Positions 1 to 10,515 of a stretch of 64,000 bases of DNA are shown in pieces. The translations under genes were made by a program, and so were the position numbers. The notes under the pieces were generated by a model, which saw only the letters and a program-made list of their open reading frames with translations, was not told the DNA's origin and ran no database searches. This stretch comes from Macrostomum hystrix (lineage: Eukaryota; Platyhelminthes; Macrostomidae), in NCBI GenBank assembly GCA_950097015.1, contig CATNEN010000011.1, forward strand, positions 3,810,501 through 3,874,500, in the 5' to 3' direction. Position 1 is the stretch's first letter. Each line of letters begins with the position of its first letter.

Positions 1-1330
1 AAACCACAAAAAAACTTAAATAGTAGGCTGCATCGGACATCGATTACTAATAAGGGTGTGCGCTGCACTTTGTTTTGTGTGGACTTAACAATGTCTTGAA
101 TTGCTCATATTAGGTGAACCGTCTCGTTCACCTCTACCCCGAATGTACGGGCCGACTAAGTTAGCTTATCTTATTCGCATGCTTGTAAGTAGCTTATATT
201 TAAACCAATACGTTGGAATTGGAAAGGCACGTTCTTAACATATTGACGCCTTATTGACTGCATGAAAGGATATTACAATAATATACTTTAGGACAGGGAT
301 ATTTTATCTTAAAAAAAACAAAATAAAAAAGGACTAACTAAACTTTGTACCATATCATTTTACTAAGCCCTTTATATAATTCAAGCACATTTAATACACC
401 AAAACTATTATATCCTTTACCACATCTCGATTGGACTCCAGAATGAGCTCATAAAGAGAAGTTGCACCAACTACAGTCATCAATCGCTGCAGGTTATGAG
501 GATGCTTTCTTTATCGTAGAGTCAGCAAGTTCTACACCTGCAGCACCTTTTAAAGAGCACTGAGGAACTTGTAGAAATGGCGCTGCGAATGGCGACATGC
601 TGGACGCGGTAGACTGGGAAACGGCCAGCATTATCCAAGCAGCGCTCCGGGCGTTGCAGGACAGACGGAAGGGCGAGTGGCAAGACGTGCGACATTGCTG
701 GCTGAAGATCGCAAACTGCCCCATAATTTTTTATAACAGAATTATGTAAAACTGTACTGCATTTGATCTCACAGGATCCAGTTTCTAATTTTGCTTCTCA
801 GCTTTATTGAAAACCGAGTGCGCTTTAACTTAAATGCAGCAACAAATTAAAAAATGTACTCCTTTTCTTTCTTTTTGCCTCTCTTTTCTGTGTTCGTCTT
901 TGTTTCCTCTCTTGTCTTTCTCGTTTTTAAAACTTCTTTGGTGCTTCCTTTTTGGCCTTTTTGGTTGTTGCGTTCTATTCTAGTGGGTTTTTGTTTGCCT
1001 GTTTTTTGTACTTTTGCTTTTTTCCTTTTTAGTGCCACTTGCTGTTGTAGTTGGGGACCCTTTCGAACAAAAATCTCATCGCAGTTTGATTTTATTTACT
1101 TGCTAAAATAATACTAGTATTTTGCGAATTCTTTGTGTACTTTTTATCGTATTTTCGAAAAATTATATTATGTATGTTCGTACCCATACCCGTACCCTAA
1201 ATTTTTTTGTTAATTTATTTCTCTAATATAAACCTCTCGACGTCTGAATTTTCTTGATAATATAGTTTCTGCTCGGGTTTTATGTAGAAGATAAAGCCAT
1301 GCTTTATCTCATATAAAACATAGATACCAG
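1..1330. other. Intergenic, AT-rich, one weak coding-like stretch
   Basis: No convincing gene. On the plus strand about 590-755 there is a short open frame (M-L-D-A-V-D-W-E-T-A...) that ends at a stop near 750 and follows a possible acceptor (cttgtag near 571). It could be the last exon of a gene lying to the left. A pyrimidine-rich stretch at 855-1030 gives low-complexity ORFs on both strands that I do not accept as genes. Confidence 0.4.
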
Positions 1331-1338
1331 TTGCGTTT

Positions 1339-1370
1339 CTCCGGGATTATATTTCAATATAATCCCGGAG
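1339..1370. repeat. Perfect 15-bp inverted repeat upstream of the YR gene
   Basis: The arms 1339-1353 and 1356-1370 (CTCCGGGATTATATT and its reverse complement) are perfect, separated by 2 nt. The half-site ATAATCCCGGAG recurs in direct orientation at about 1427-1438, and AAATCCCGGAG recurs downstream of the ORF near 3193-3204, so related sequence flanks the recombinase ORF on both sides. TGTCTATGG follows directly at 1377-1385. This may mark the element's left end. Confidence 0.75.
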
Positions 1371-1574
1371 CGCGACTGTCTATGGGCAAACTCGCGCGCG
1401 TGGAGAGAGAGAAACGAGCCGGAAATATAATCCCGGAGAAGCCCAGTCAGTGTCTATGTCCCATATCGTTGGTGAACATTTGAGGGAGAGACGAGCCTGT
1501 TTGGCTGAGGAAGAGGGTAGAGCGGAGCGGACGAGCAAGTAACGCCCATACACAGTCAAACGCAAATCGCTAAA

Positions 1575-3017
1575 ATGCGTAGAGTGATAAATCCGCTTGT
1601 GGATTATTCGAAAGATTTTGTTGGTAACTTTGACCCGAATGTGTTGCCAGCCGCGTTCGTAGCGTCCGTAGAGTCACACCCTGATCACGATATGCGTGAA
1701 CATCAATGGCTGGCCGCTGCGATGAACGAACAGCGAGAATTGGAGCTTGAAGATCTAGAAGGAGTAGAGCCAATCGATGGCGCGCTGAGAGAACTGGAAG
1801 GCACGGACGGAGCGGTGAACAACGGCGAGGCGGATGGCAGGCGTTTCGCTGTAGTCGGCGACATTGGGGTGTTAAACCAATCTGTTCGTCCGAGGGGCAC
1901 TGTCAATCGCAACAAGTGGGCCCTGCGAACCTTCCAAGAGTGGATAACTGCGCGTGGTAGCACCGTCGCCGTGAAGCCCATCACGGAGTTCACCATCGAG
2001 GAGACTAATACGACGCTGGGCCGTTTCATCCATGAGGTGCGAAAAGTGAATGGCGACCGATATCTTGGCGGTTCACTCGTGTCAATCGCCGCTGGACTTC
2101 AGGCGGTCATTCGCGAGGCCAATCCGACTGTTGATCTGTTCAAGTCTGCGGAGCTGCGGCCATTCAGAGACTCCCTGGACGCGGCCATGAAATTGTCAAC
2201 CGCAGCTGGTTCGTCGCTCAACGCTAAGCCTGCTGGAATCCTCTGCGTGTCCGACGAGGAGAAGATCTGGCAGTCCGGAGTTCTCGGCGTGGACGATCCC
2301 GTCCGGTTGACGAAGACGCTCTTCTTCCTCAACGGACTTCATTTCGCCCTGCGTGGCGGTGTGGAGCACGCGGGTATGCTACTGACGCAGCTGCAGGTTG
2401 CAGTGCGCGAGAATGAAGAGTGCCTTGTTTACAAGGAGGCAACGTCAAAGACCAATCAAGGTGGCCTCAATGACAAACGGCACAAACTAGTGGACCGGGT
2501 ATACGTCCCATCTACGTCCCATCTAGGCAACCGCATCTGCCACCTGACATGCACAGCGTTCAAGAAGTTTCTGAAGGTGCGACCATCAGGTGTGGAGAGG
2601 TTCTACCTGCAGCCAGCTAAGAACTGGGAGAGCAACACGGTGTGGTTCACACCCAGACCGATTGGCAAGAACCAATTGTGCAAGATGATGGCCGACATCA
2701 CCACCGACTCTGGCGTGCCCAAGCTGACCAACCACAGCCTGAGGGCAACATGTGCGACGCGCCTGTACCAAGCCGGAGTGGACGAGCAGATTATCATGGA
2801 GCGCACGGGACACCGCAGCGTAGAAGGCGTGCGCGCGTACAAGCGGACATCGATGAATCTGATCAAGACGTCAAGCCTGGTGGTCGACGGCAAGGTGGTC
2901 CCAGAGGTGGCAAGTGATTCGCGATGCGGCGGACACACGTTCGTCTTCAATAACTGCACGGTCGTGCAGAACATCGGGCCAACGAACGTCGGAGTGTCTC
3001 CTGATGGGCCTGTGTGA
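1575..3017 (+). CDS. Crypton/DUF3504-like tyrosine recombinase, intact ORF
   Basis: This single open frame of 480 residues encodes a tyrosine recombinase that would cut and rejoin DNA through a covalent 3'-phosphotyrosine. The catalytic set is visible: Arg260 in ALRGG, a candidate Lys near 292, His387/Arg390 in NHSLR, His413 in TGHRS and Tyr422 in AYKR. The N-terminal 120 residues are acidic and less structured; residues about 110-200 look like the helical core-binding domain. The C-terminus ends with a GGHTFVFNNCTV segment, a tail type seen in animal Crypton-derived (ZMYM/KIAA1958-like) proteins. ATG at 1575 is the first in-frame Met. No intron or frameshift is seen, so this copy may be active or only recently dead. 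Flanking ATCCCGGAG repeats and TGTCTATGG motifs suggest the element runs about 1.34-3.2 kb. A domesticated host gene is the alternative. Confidence 0.85.
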   Translation: MRRVINPLVDYSKDFVGNFDPNVLPAAFVASVESHPDHDMREHQWLAAAMNEQRELELEDLEGVEPIDGALRELEGTDGAVNNGEADGRRFAVVGDIGVLNQSVRPRGTVNRNKWALRTFQEWITARGSTVAVKPITEFTIEETNTTLGRFIHEVRKVNGDRYLGGSLVSIAAGLQAVIREANPTVDLFKSAELRPFRDSLDAAMKLSTAAGSSLNAKPAGILCVSDEEKIWQSGVLGVDDPVRLTKTLFFLNGLHFALRGGVEHAGMLLTQLQVAVRENEECLVYKEATSKTNQGGLNDKRHKLVDRVYVPSTSHLGNRICHLTCTAFKKFLKVRPSGVERFYLQPAKNWESNTVWFTPRPIGKNQLCKMMADITTDSGVPKLTNHSLRATCATRLYQAGVDEQIIMERTGHRSVEGVRAYKRTSMNLIKTSSLVVDGKVVPEVASDSRCGGHTFVFNNCTVVQNIGPTNVGVSPDGPV

Positions 3018-3462
3018 AGTATCCGCTGTATGAAACTGTGTTTCTCTGCCGCAAAGACAGTTTTGCATATCTCCCTGTCACCCTCATATCGTTGTACTTT
3101 TGTTTTTTTATTACTGGTTGTCGCTCACTGCTATTGAATGACGTTGAGTGGGTTTGCTTAATATCGTCTATGGCTGTAACCCAGCCACGGCTACAAAATA
3201 AAATCCCGGAGAGCGCCAAGTTACAGCGCCATATAATAACTCGCATCCCGCATAATTCGACTGGAAGTCCTTATATCTATGTTTTATTGGTAGATTAAGT
3301 CTGAGGTTTCCGACTTGGATAATGATCACAGTCACGAGTGGCGAAGACACTGATCATTATTTAATTCTGAAACCATAGACATAAGCGCATTATCATATAG
3401 ACTAGCGTTTTCGGTTGATCATTATGTAACGCCCTTAAGCCACGCCATTAAGTAACGCTGCA
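3018..3462. other. Spacer between two YR elements with motif copies
   Basis: No gene. It contains CGTCTATGG at 3165-3173, an AAATCCCGGAG copy near 3194-3204 and CCATAGACA at 3373-3381, matching the motifs upstream of the intact recombinase. It probably holds the right end of the first element and the left flank of the second. Confidence 0.5.
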
Positions 3463-4790
3463 GTGTCTTCGTGCCATAGATATTGGCTCGGCAGTGAGCA
3501 GGGTCAAGGGAGCGCAGCTCCCTTGGAGATTTTAATTGAAATTCTTGGAGATTTTATCGACTGCCTGTCTAAAATCGAGACGGCTGATGAGGCCGCTGCC
3601 TCAGTTTCTAGTGTCGAGCTTCCAGAACTATCTGATTTACCCAGTGCGATGGATGTTGTCGAACTGGAATCACTGCCGAGCACTACACGAGAATACATGT
3701 TTCTGTATGGCAAAATGTTCATGGAGTTTTTGAAGAAGCATGGTGCTGTGGATGTGAGCGTGATCAGTGACAGTCGCTTGGTCGAATTTCTAAGGTTCTT
3801 TTACTTCTGTAAAAAAATCTGACGGCAGTTGCTATTCGCCAGCTACGTTGGTCTGCATTCGTGCTGGAGTGCAGAGGTACTTGACTCTCGTGCTGAAGCG
3901 TCGAACAAATATTATTTCCAGTGACGAGTTCGCCACTGCCAACCAGATGCTGCGAGTAAAGGTGCGGCATTTTCATGCTGATGGAGGCACTGTCAATCAG
4001 CACGAGCCAATAGATGAAGGTGATTTACAGAAAATGCGTGCTTATTTTGACCGTTCTAGCGCTGAACGGTTGCAAGATGAAGTACTATTTACGCTGCTGT
4101 ATGTCCTGGGCGAGAGAGGTCAAGAACACCTGCCAAGTCTAAAGCAAGTTGGCACGCTCCAAGAAGAAGTCGACGCTGATGGGAATCCATATCTTGCGTT
4201 GCCGCCGTTAAAGACAAAAAATCTGAGTAGCGATCCAACAAAATGCAAGGGAAATTAGCGCAAAAAGAGTCGGATCTCAGGCGCACAGCGGGATTTGATC
4301 CTGCATTATCAGAGTTTGTTACCGCAGAATTCCTCCTCGTTCTTTCCGCGCCCTCTGACTAACAATTCGGGAGGACAAATTCGCTTCTCTGCTACGCAAG
4401 TGCGCGGTGTCAATTGGTTGGCTGCATTCATGAAGCACCTTAGTATAGTGTGTGCAACCTCTCCAAGCAGTACACGAATCACTGCATACGCGTCACGCGT
4501 ATTGCGGATCTTTTCGACAAACGAATGCCTTATGGGTGAGATAATGGCGGTAACAGGACAACGATCGGAGTCCACTGTTCGACGTTATCTCGCACGCAAG
4601 CGTGACAGAACCCTCAGGAAAGTTGCTACCGCTGTTAGTGACAATTTGGCCCCACCAACCCGAGGCGACTACGAGTGCAACCACTAATGCAACAGTCATG
4701 CAGCAAGCTCAAGTTGACATGCGAAGTGTGCAACAGCCGATGTTTGCCAACTGCCTCTTCGATGGGTGCAGGTGCACGTTCAACTTCTAA
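3463..4790 (+). pseudogene. Decayed tyrosine recombinase, second family
   Basis: Three open pieces in different frames (3463-3822, about 3835-4258, about 4430-4687) read as one YR protein interrupted by at least two frameshifts. The order matches the truncated YR at 22696: a helical region with SPATLVCIRAG, then a segment with AYFDRSS, then a C-terminal ASRVLRIFST...VTGQRS...VRRYLARK block. That block corresponds to the HxxR, GHRS and catalytic-Tyr region, but HxxR has lost its histidine and GHRS reads GQRS. A tail ending GCRCTFNF near 4770-4790 resembles the C-terminal tails of the sister copies. The protein is inactive as it stands. Confidence 0.75.
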
Positions 4791-4799
4791 CAAAGAATA

Positions 4800-5745
4800 T
4801 AAGCTCGTACTTATAAGTATTATAACTGTCGAAAATTAAATACTTTGGTATTCGTTTGCTTTGCTATATCCTCGATCTGTTTACTGTTAAAGTTCTTGTT
4901 GCTTAAATTAATAAAAACCGTGAATTTCTCGCTCATAATCTACGGCAATTTATCGTGACGTAACAGCTTCATTAAAAAATGCATTAAAAAACTATAGTCT
5001 ATATGATAATGTGGTCTCGCCGCGGAATCGAGCTTATGGTGTATGGTATATAAATCGAATTTAAACAGCCAGACACAGCTACAAGACAATTAAAAGTTGC
5101 TTCATAGTTACTTTTGTCAGTTGCTAAAAGATGCCTAAAAGTTTGCTCACAAAAGCTTATCTTTTGGAGGGACATTTAGACATGTTTTAGTCAATTATTA
5201 GTCATTAATCAGACAACTTTTAGTCAACTTTTAGCCAAAAAATTTACTAGGGTAACGCTAGTGTATATAAAAAACAAATATATCGTCGACAATATTATTA
5301 ACGATTGGTGGTGCCAATCACAGAAATTCTAGTGTAGCATGACTGGCTCAATCCAGTTTATTAATTTATGAGATGTGCCATATCAGTGGGTGAGGCTATA
5401 GTTAGAATAGTTGCTAGTCGAACCCAGATATCGTAGAATAGTCAAACCCAGATATTTTCGAATCGAATAAAGTTTTTAGTTTAGTTTTTGTTAACGCTTA
5501 TTGTTAGCGCGACATACTTAACCATTGTTGTTGGTCACAGTTTGTGCACGTACCGTTGATTCAATGCACAATATGTTGATTCATATATTTATTAAAAAAG
5601 CAAGTCTGAGAAATCTAACTTCTGTCGGTTTTCAATGCGTGACAAAAACAGATATTTTAGTAGGAAATTTTGGGTATAAATTGAGCGCAGCAGCATTACT
5701 GACTTTAATATAAAAAACTCGTTTCACTCCTATTTAAACGATTCA
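4800..5745. other. Intergenic, degenerate repeats
   Basis: No gene recognised. The segment 5008-5036 (tctcgccgcggaatcgag) is a fragment of SINE family B. The segment 5090-5250 has recurrent TTTTAGTCA/AAAAGTTG-like words, perhaps an old AT-rich element. The rest is AT-rich and featureless. Confidence 0.4.
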
Positions 5746-5747
5746 CG

Positions 5748-7195
5748 ATGGACTTCCTATTGGTTCACTTTCGGTCACTGACTGCCGCCCTGTTGCTGCT
5801 AAGCTGCACAGTATCGCTTGCAATCGCCTGTGAGTATTGCCTTGGTCGGCTGTGTTTGAGCATCCAACTGAAAATTTATTTCATAGCGATCAGGACAGAC
5901 TATAAATAAATAAATAATTAACCTGGCTTTTGGCCCACGATCGTTTCAGACTGCCCTCAAGGCGGCGAGTGGATCGAGTACAATGGTCAATGTTACCGCT
6001 GGTCGAAGACTGTAGCTGAAAACTGGTTCAAAGCCGAACTGACTTGCCAAAAGTATGGCGGTCATCTGGCCTCCATCGGAAGCCATTCTGAAAATGACTT
6101 CCTACGCCGCCTCACCCAATGTAGGAGCGCATTCTATGTTGGCATGATAAACACAGATCCATCTTTAAAAGGACAGACTCGAGGCTACGAATGGTGGGAT
6201 CACAGGCAGCACAACTACACTGCCTTACGGCCCCGGACGAACGACTACCATGACTGCGTGTATTCGAGCACTGATGGAAATTGGTATAATTACCCGTGTC
6301 AATTTTCCTTGACGTACGTCTGCATGGCTCCAGCATCTCAGGTCGGTAACACAACTGCCAACACGGAGACTTCCTCATTGATTGGACAGCAAGGTGCGAA
6401 TAGCAGCAAAGCCGAGGTAGGCGAGCAAGCTCAATTTGGCAACACAAATCTGGCCTCACCAACTGCGACTCAGTCTGCACCTTGGGTAAGAATTTCGAAT
6501 TCCCAAGACAATTTCTTTAAACTCTGGCATAACACTGCATAACTGAGATTGTGTCTGTTGTGGTGGCATCGCAGTGCCCTTCGGGTTGGCAACTGCTGGA
6601 CAACAGCTGCTATTACATCACCCCCAACAAGACCAACTATTTCAACGCCCAAATGTCCTGCCAAGCGATGGGAGCCACCGTGACGAGCATCCTGACTCCG
6701 AGGGAGCACACCTTGCTGACTGTGGCCATCGGCTGCTACTCTCCACGCTGGATCGGACTGGAGAAGGCTCGACCATGCTTCAAGCAGCCGTGTAAGTTTT
6801 GCTGCATGTTTATCAGTGAATTTCTAAGATCAGATTGTATGAGTAGTGATTGCAAATACATTCATTGCAATCACTACTCAGATCCATTCATCCAGAACAT
6901 TCGAAGTGTTCACTAACAAGAGTTTAAACGGCAGTTTACTTAAATATTCTATGGCTTATTATGCAACTATCACTAATTCTGCAACCATGCAGCCAGGAAT
7001 CATTGCTGGGTGTGGATGGACAGAAGCCCAGTCGTGCATCTCGAATGGGCCTCGGGCCAGAATTTGGACAGAATAGACGCCGAATGCGTGATCCTCGATG
7101 GCCAGTGGAAGGTGACGAACTGCTACGGCGAGTATGGCTACATCTGCAAGAGGCACGCCAACGGATTCGGCGACAAGGCTGACGAAGGCAAATGA
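5748..7195 (+). CDS. Secreted protein with two C-type lectin domains
   Basis: A four-exon model fits all phases: 5748-5829, 5950-6485, 6575-6791 and 6993-7195, giving about 345 residues. Exon 1 is a signal peptide (hydrophobic LTAALLLLSC core). Exon 2 begins YCPQGGEW and holds the first lectin fold (NGQCYRW, CQKYGGHLASI, WWDHR, DCVYSS, YVCMA). A Thr/Ser/Gln-rich linker follows. Exons 3 and 4 encode the second fold (CPSGWQLLDNSCYYI, CQAMGATVTSI, WIGLE, WVWMD, CVILDGQW, YGYICK). Neither fold shows the EPN or QPD calcium/sugar motif, so classical mannose or galactose binding is not supported; protein or other glycan binding is possible. Introns are short and GT-AG. A polyadenylation signal lies at 7324. 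Confidence 0.88.
6840..6880. repeat. Perfect 16-bp inverted repeat in lectin intron 3
   Basis: The arms 6840-6855 and 6865-6880 (TGAGTAGTGATTGCAA and its reverse complement) are perfect, with a 9-nt loop. It lies within the intron between the two exons of the second lectin domain. Confidence 0.8.
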
Positions 7196-7323
7196 AGCAG
7201 CGGTTGATTTGATTTGAGAAATCCGTAAATGGTGGTTGTGAAACTTGTGAAACCAAACATTTGTGTAACGTTTAACGCGAGAGTATCAATATAACGGAAT
7301 CGATGCGTGTTCTGAAAATTGCG

Positions 7324-7329
7324 AATAAA
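7324..7329 (+). terminator. Polyadenylation signal of the lectin gene
   Basis: AATAAA lies about 130 bp after the stop codon of the lectin gene, in a normal position for a 3' UTR signal. Confidence 0.55.
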
Positions 7330-7499
7330 CGTTAATTAAAGTTCCTTAGTTGTTATGCCATTTAAGTTAAATATTTATGTGGCCAGAAATGAATGTCAAC
7401 ATGTACGAGAGGTTTTGTTGCAGATACATAGCTGCGTACCGATTTTTTGCCCAGAGGCAGAAGGTTTCATTAGTTTTTGTTTTAATAAAAATAATAATT

Positions 7500-7717
7500 G
7501 ATTACACCTGCCCTTACCGGGTCACCCTCAATTACCCCAGCTAATGCTGGAACCAATTTAACAGCTGGTTGAACCGAAGCAATGCTGAGTATTGGTTTAA
7601 TGCTTAGTAATGATTTGTGTCTTGCTGAAGGACACAAATTAATCCAGTGGAGTCGGGAATCGAACCCCCGACCTTCAAGTCCTGAGAACGACGCTCTAAT
7701 CACTAGGCGACAACCCA
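7500..7717 (-). mobile_element. tRNA-derived SINE, family A, copy 1
   Basis: Read on the minus strand, a tRNA-like head carries an A box (TAGTGATTAGAGCG, complement of 7692-7705) and a B box (GGTTCGATTCC, complement of about 7657-7667). An unrelated body with AACAGCTGG follows. The same head and body recur at 11192-11481 and 44417-44610. The cloverleaf is not intact, so it is a SINE and not a tRNA gene. Confidence 0.75.
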
Positions 7718-7744
7718 CTTACTTACTATTAGTAATTACTTACT

Positions 7745-8325
7745 TACCGATCAGTCTCACTGATCAGTGTCAGTCACTCTCACAGATCAGTGTCAGTCAC
7801 TCTCACTGATCAGTGTCAGTCACTCTCACAGATCAGTGTCAGTCACTCTCACAGATCAGTCTCAGTCACTCTCACAGATCAGTGTCAGTCACTCTCACAG
7901 ATCAGTGTCAGTCACTCTCACAGATCAGTGTCAGTCACTCTCACAGATCAGTCTCAGTCACTCTCACAGATCAGTGTCAGTCACTCTCACAGATCAGTGT
8001 CAATCACTCTCACTGATCAGTCTCAGTCACTCTCACAGATCAGTGTCAATCACTCTCACTGATCAGGGTCAGACACTCTCACTGATCAGGGTCAGACACT
8101 CTCACTGATCAGTGTCAGTCACTCTCACAGATCAGTGTCAGTCACTCTCACTGATCAGTCTCAGTCACTCTCGCTGATCAGTGTCAGTCACTCTCGCTGA
8201 TCAGTCTCAGTCACTCTCACTAATTAGTTTCAATCACTCTCACTGATCAGGGTCAGACACTCTCACTGATCAGGGTCAGACACTCTCACTGATCAGTGTC
8301 AGACACTCTCACTGATCAGTGCCCC
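7745..8325. repeat. 23-bp minisatellite
   Basis: About 25 copies of a 23-bp unit (GATCAGTGTCAGTCACTCTCAC plus one base). It gives repetitive ORFs in all three forward frames because 23 is not a multiple of 3. The unit contains the palindrome TGATCA. Confidence 0.9.
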
Positions 8326-8329
8326 AGTG

Positions 8330-9470
8330 TGAGAGATACAATTCAGACTACTGACAACAGTAGAAAAGCAAAGAATTGGCTGCAAAACTCTCACATAACA
8401 CTAAAAAAATATCGCCATAAAAATGGCAAGCTTAAAAGAAACTTCTGTGCACACTAAGAGTGGTGGGAGAGGACTGCGTGTGGCTTGTGTCACTTGATTA
8501 TCGATAATTGATTAGAGCGAAGGCTGGATGGGTAGATAGATCCATTCTCTATGGGTGCATGACGACAGGTTGACCAATGGCGCTAGACTGTACCTCCTTT
8601 ACGCTGGTGAAAATGCTTATGAAAAGGTACTAATTAGCTGTTTATAACTTTAGCTTAGGGGACTTACGTAGGGGACTCATGTAGGTACTTAAAATTGTGA
8701 CAATTCAAACTTATAGGGTGGGTGTGGCGTCCTCCCCCAGTCCATGGACTGAACAGCCGTTCGCAGCTTTCAGATGCGTCCAGTTTATAAAATTTTAGAT
8801 TATGGATTAATTCATTATAAGTGTACTGTTGCACAGTCATAAAATTTCGTATTTTATCATTCTTTCGGGATTGTTTTCTGCTATCGAATGCTCATTCAAA
8901 AGTTTTATGCTATTTTGCATGCATTTTTAAACAAGCGATTCAAACATACACAGTAATTTGTTCAAATATTTTGATATTTTGTAAAATTTCACTCTTTTTT
9001 ACACCGCTGCTCGATTTAAGTTTCTATCGATACTTTACCGGTTAATCAGCTACTAGAAAAAAGTGAGCAGTCTGATACAGGAAAATACAGAAAAAAACTT
9101 GGAATATCAAAATAATTGTATATAGAATCAAATGGAATGTCGGATATTAAATTGAGAATTAGCACTGAGTAAACTCTAGATTTACTGTGGATTCACAGGG
9201 AAAGATTAGTACAGTAGTTTAAAGCGATCGATTAAGTCAAAAAGTACACATTTTTAATTAGTGCTTCTGCTACTTTGTGTTAAAACCGGTTATTTTCGGA
9301 TGCGAAAAAAATTACTTGAAACTGTGCAGAAAATCTATTCAAAGCTGTATGCACTTAAAAACTACGAATTTCTTGGACGAAAACATGCCAGTTATAATGG
9401 GTTCGGGGTTAGGGTATTGCTTCTAGGATACCGAACGAATCTATGATTCAGGCCCAAACGGCATCAATTC
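8330..9470. other. Intergenic with SINE-A tail fragment
   Basis: No gene. The segment 8728-8785 (CCCCAGTCCATGGACTGAA) matches the body of SINE family A seen at 11270 and 44535. The rest is AT-rich. Confidence 0.45.
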
Positions 9471-9472
9471 TT

Positions 9473-9950
9473 CTACACCCACCTAACTCCACTCTTTGAC
9501 ATCCACCTCACTCCACTCTTCAATACCCACCTCACTCAACTCTTCGACACCCAGCTTACTACACTTTTTGACATCCACCTCACTCCCCTCTTTAATACTC
9601 ACCTCACTCCACTCTTCGACACTCACCTTACTACACTCTTCGACACCCACCTCACTCCCCTCTTCGACACCCACCTCACTCCACTCTTCGACACCCACCT
9701 TACTACACTCTTCGACACCCACCTCACTCCCCTCTTCGACACCCACCTCACTCCACTCTTCGACACCCACCTTACTACACTTTTTGACATCCACCTCACT
9801 CCCCTCTTTAATACTCACCTCACTCCACTCTTCGACACCCACCTCACTCCACTCTTCGACACCCACCTCACTCCACACTTCGACACCGACCTCACTCTTC
9901 AATACCCACCTCACTCTACTCTGCGACACTCATCTCACTCTCACTCATAT
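9473..9950. repeat. 24-bp minisatellite (CACTCTTCGACACCCACCTC type)
   Basis: About 20 units of 24 bp, with variants such as TTTTTGACATCCACC. The unit length is a multiple of 3, so long repetitive ORFs run on both strands. Related arrays, some in reverse orientation, lie at 30635-30905 and 32040-32275. Confidence 0.9.
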
Positions 9951-10515
9951 TTGGGGGACATATGAGTATGGATTGGTGCAGATGGGGTTGCGGAGGGGAG
10001 AAGTGAAGTCAGGGATATTGGAGAATAGTGCAGGCGATACCCCAGTTGGTTGTGGCTTTAATGGTGTTGGACTTTGGGTGAAAATGAAAAAATGTACTTT
10101 AAACGGTAAATAAAACCTACTTACAGATGTTGTAATCACAAAGAACAACATGGCAGTTAAATACACAGAACCTTGGTTAAATAGAGTAGTTTTGAGTTAA
10201 AACTGCGATAGCACAGCAAGAAACAAATACTCTGGTTCGTTCATAATTTTACGAAAAAAAATAAAAACTTTCGCGTAATTAAATCGAAAAATAAGTCGAT
10301 ACGCTAGTAACTAGCCTAGAAAACTTAGTAGTTTTTTTAACGACGAAAATGACGACTTTTCGAAGCTTCAAGAAAAAAGCGGTTGATCATCGTTCGTATA
10401 AATAAATTAAATCTTTAGCATGAGGACACTCGGTATAAATTCCCATTCATTTAGTCCTTTCTGCTGAAAAATCGCGCCACCCCTCCCGCTGTCCATGGAC
10501 TATTAAATAAGACAA
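9951..10515. other. Intergenic, no gene seen
   Basis: AT-rich spacer between the 24-bp array and the 3' end of the PPxY membrane-protein gene. A short CTGTCCATGGACTA relic of SINE family A lies near 10488-10501. Confidence 0.4.

Noticed and set aside
847-1111. Lys-rich and Phe-rich ORFs on opposite strands
   Set aside because: They mirror a pyrimidine-rich low-complexity tract.
7482-7718. tRNA gene on the minus strand
   Set aside because: A and B boxes are present, but the sequence continues into a body repeated at two other loci and the arms do not fold as a tRNA; SINE.
9483-10113. Ser/Thr-Leu-rich and Val/Glu-rich ORFs
   Set aside because: Produced by the 24-bp minisatellite.
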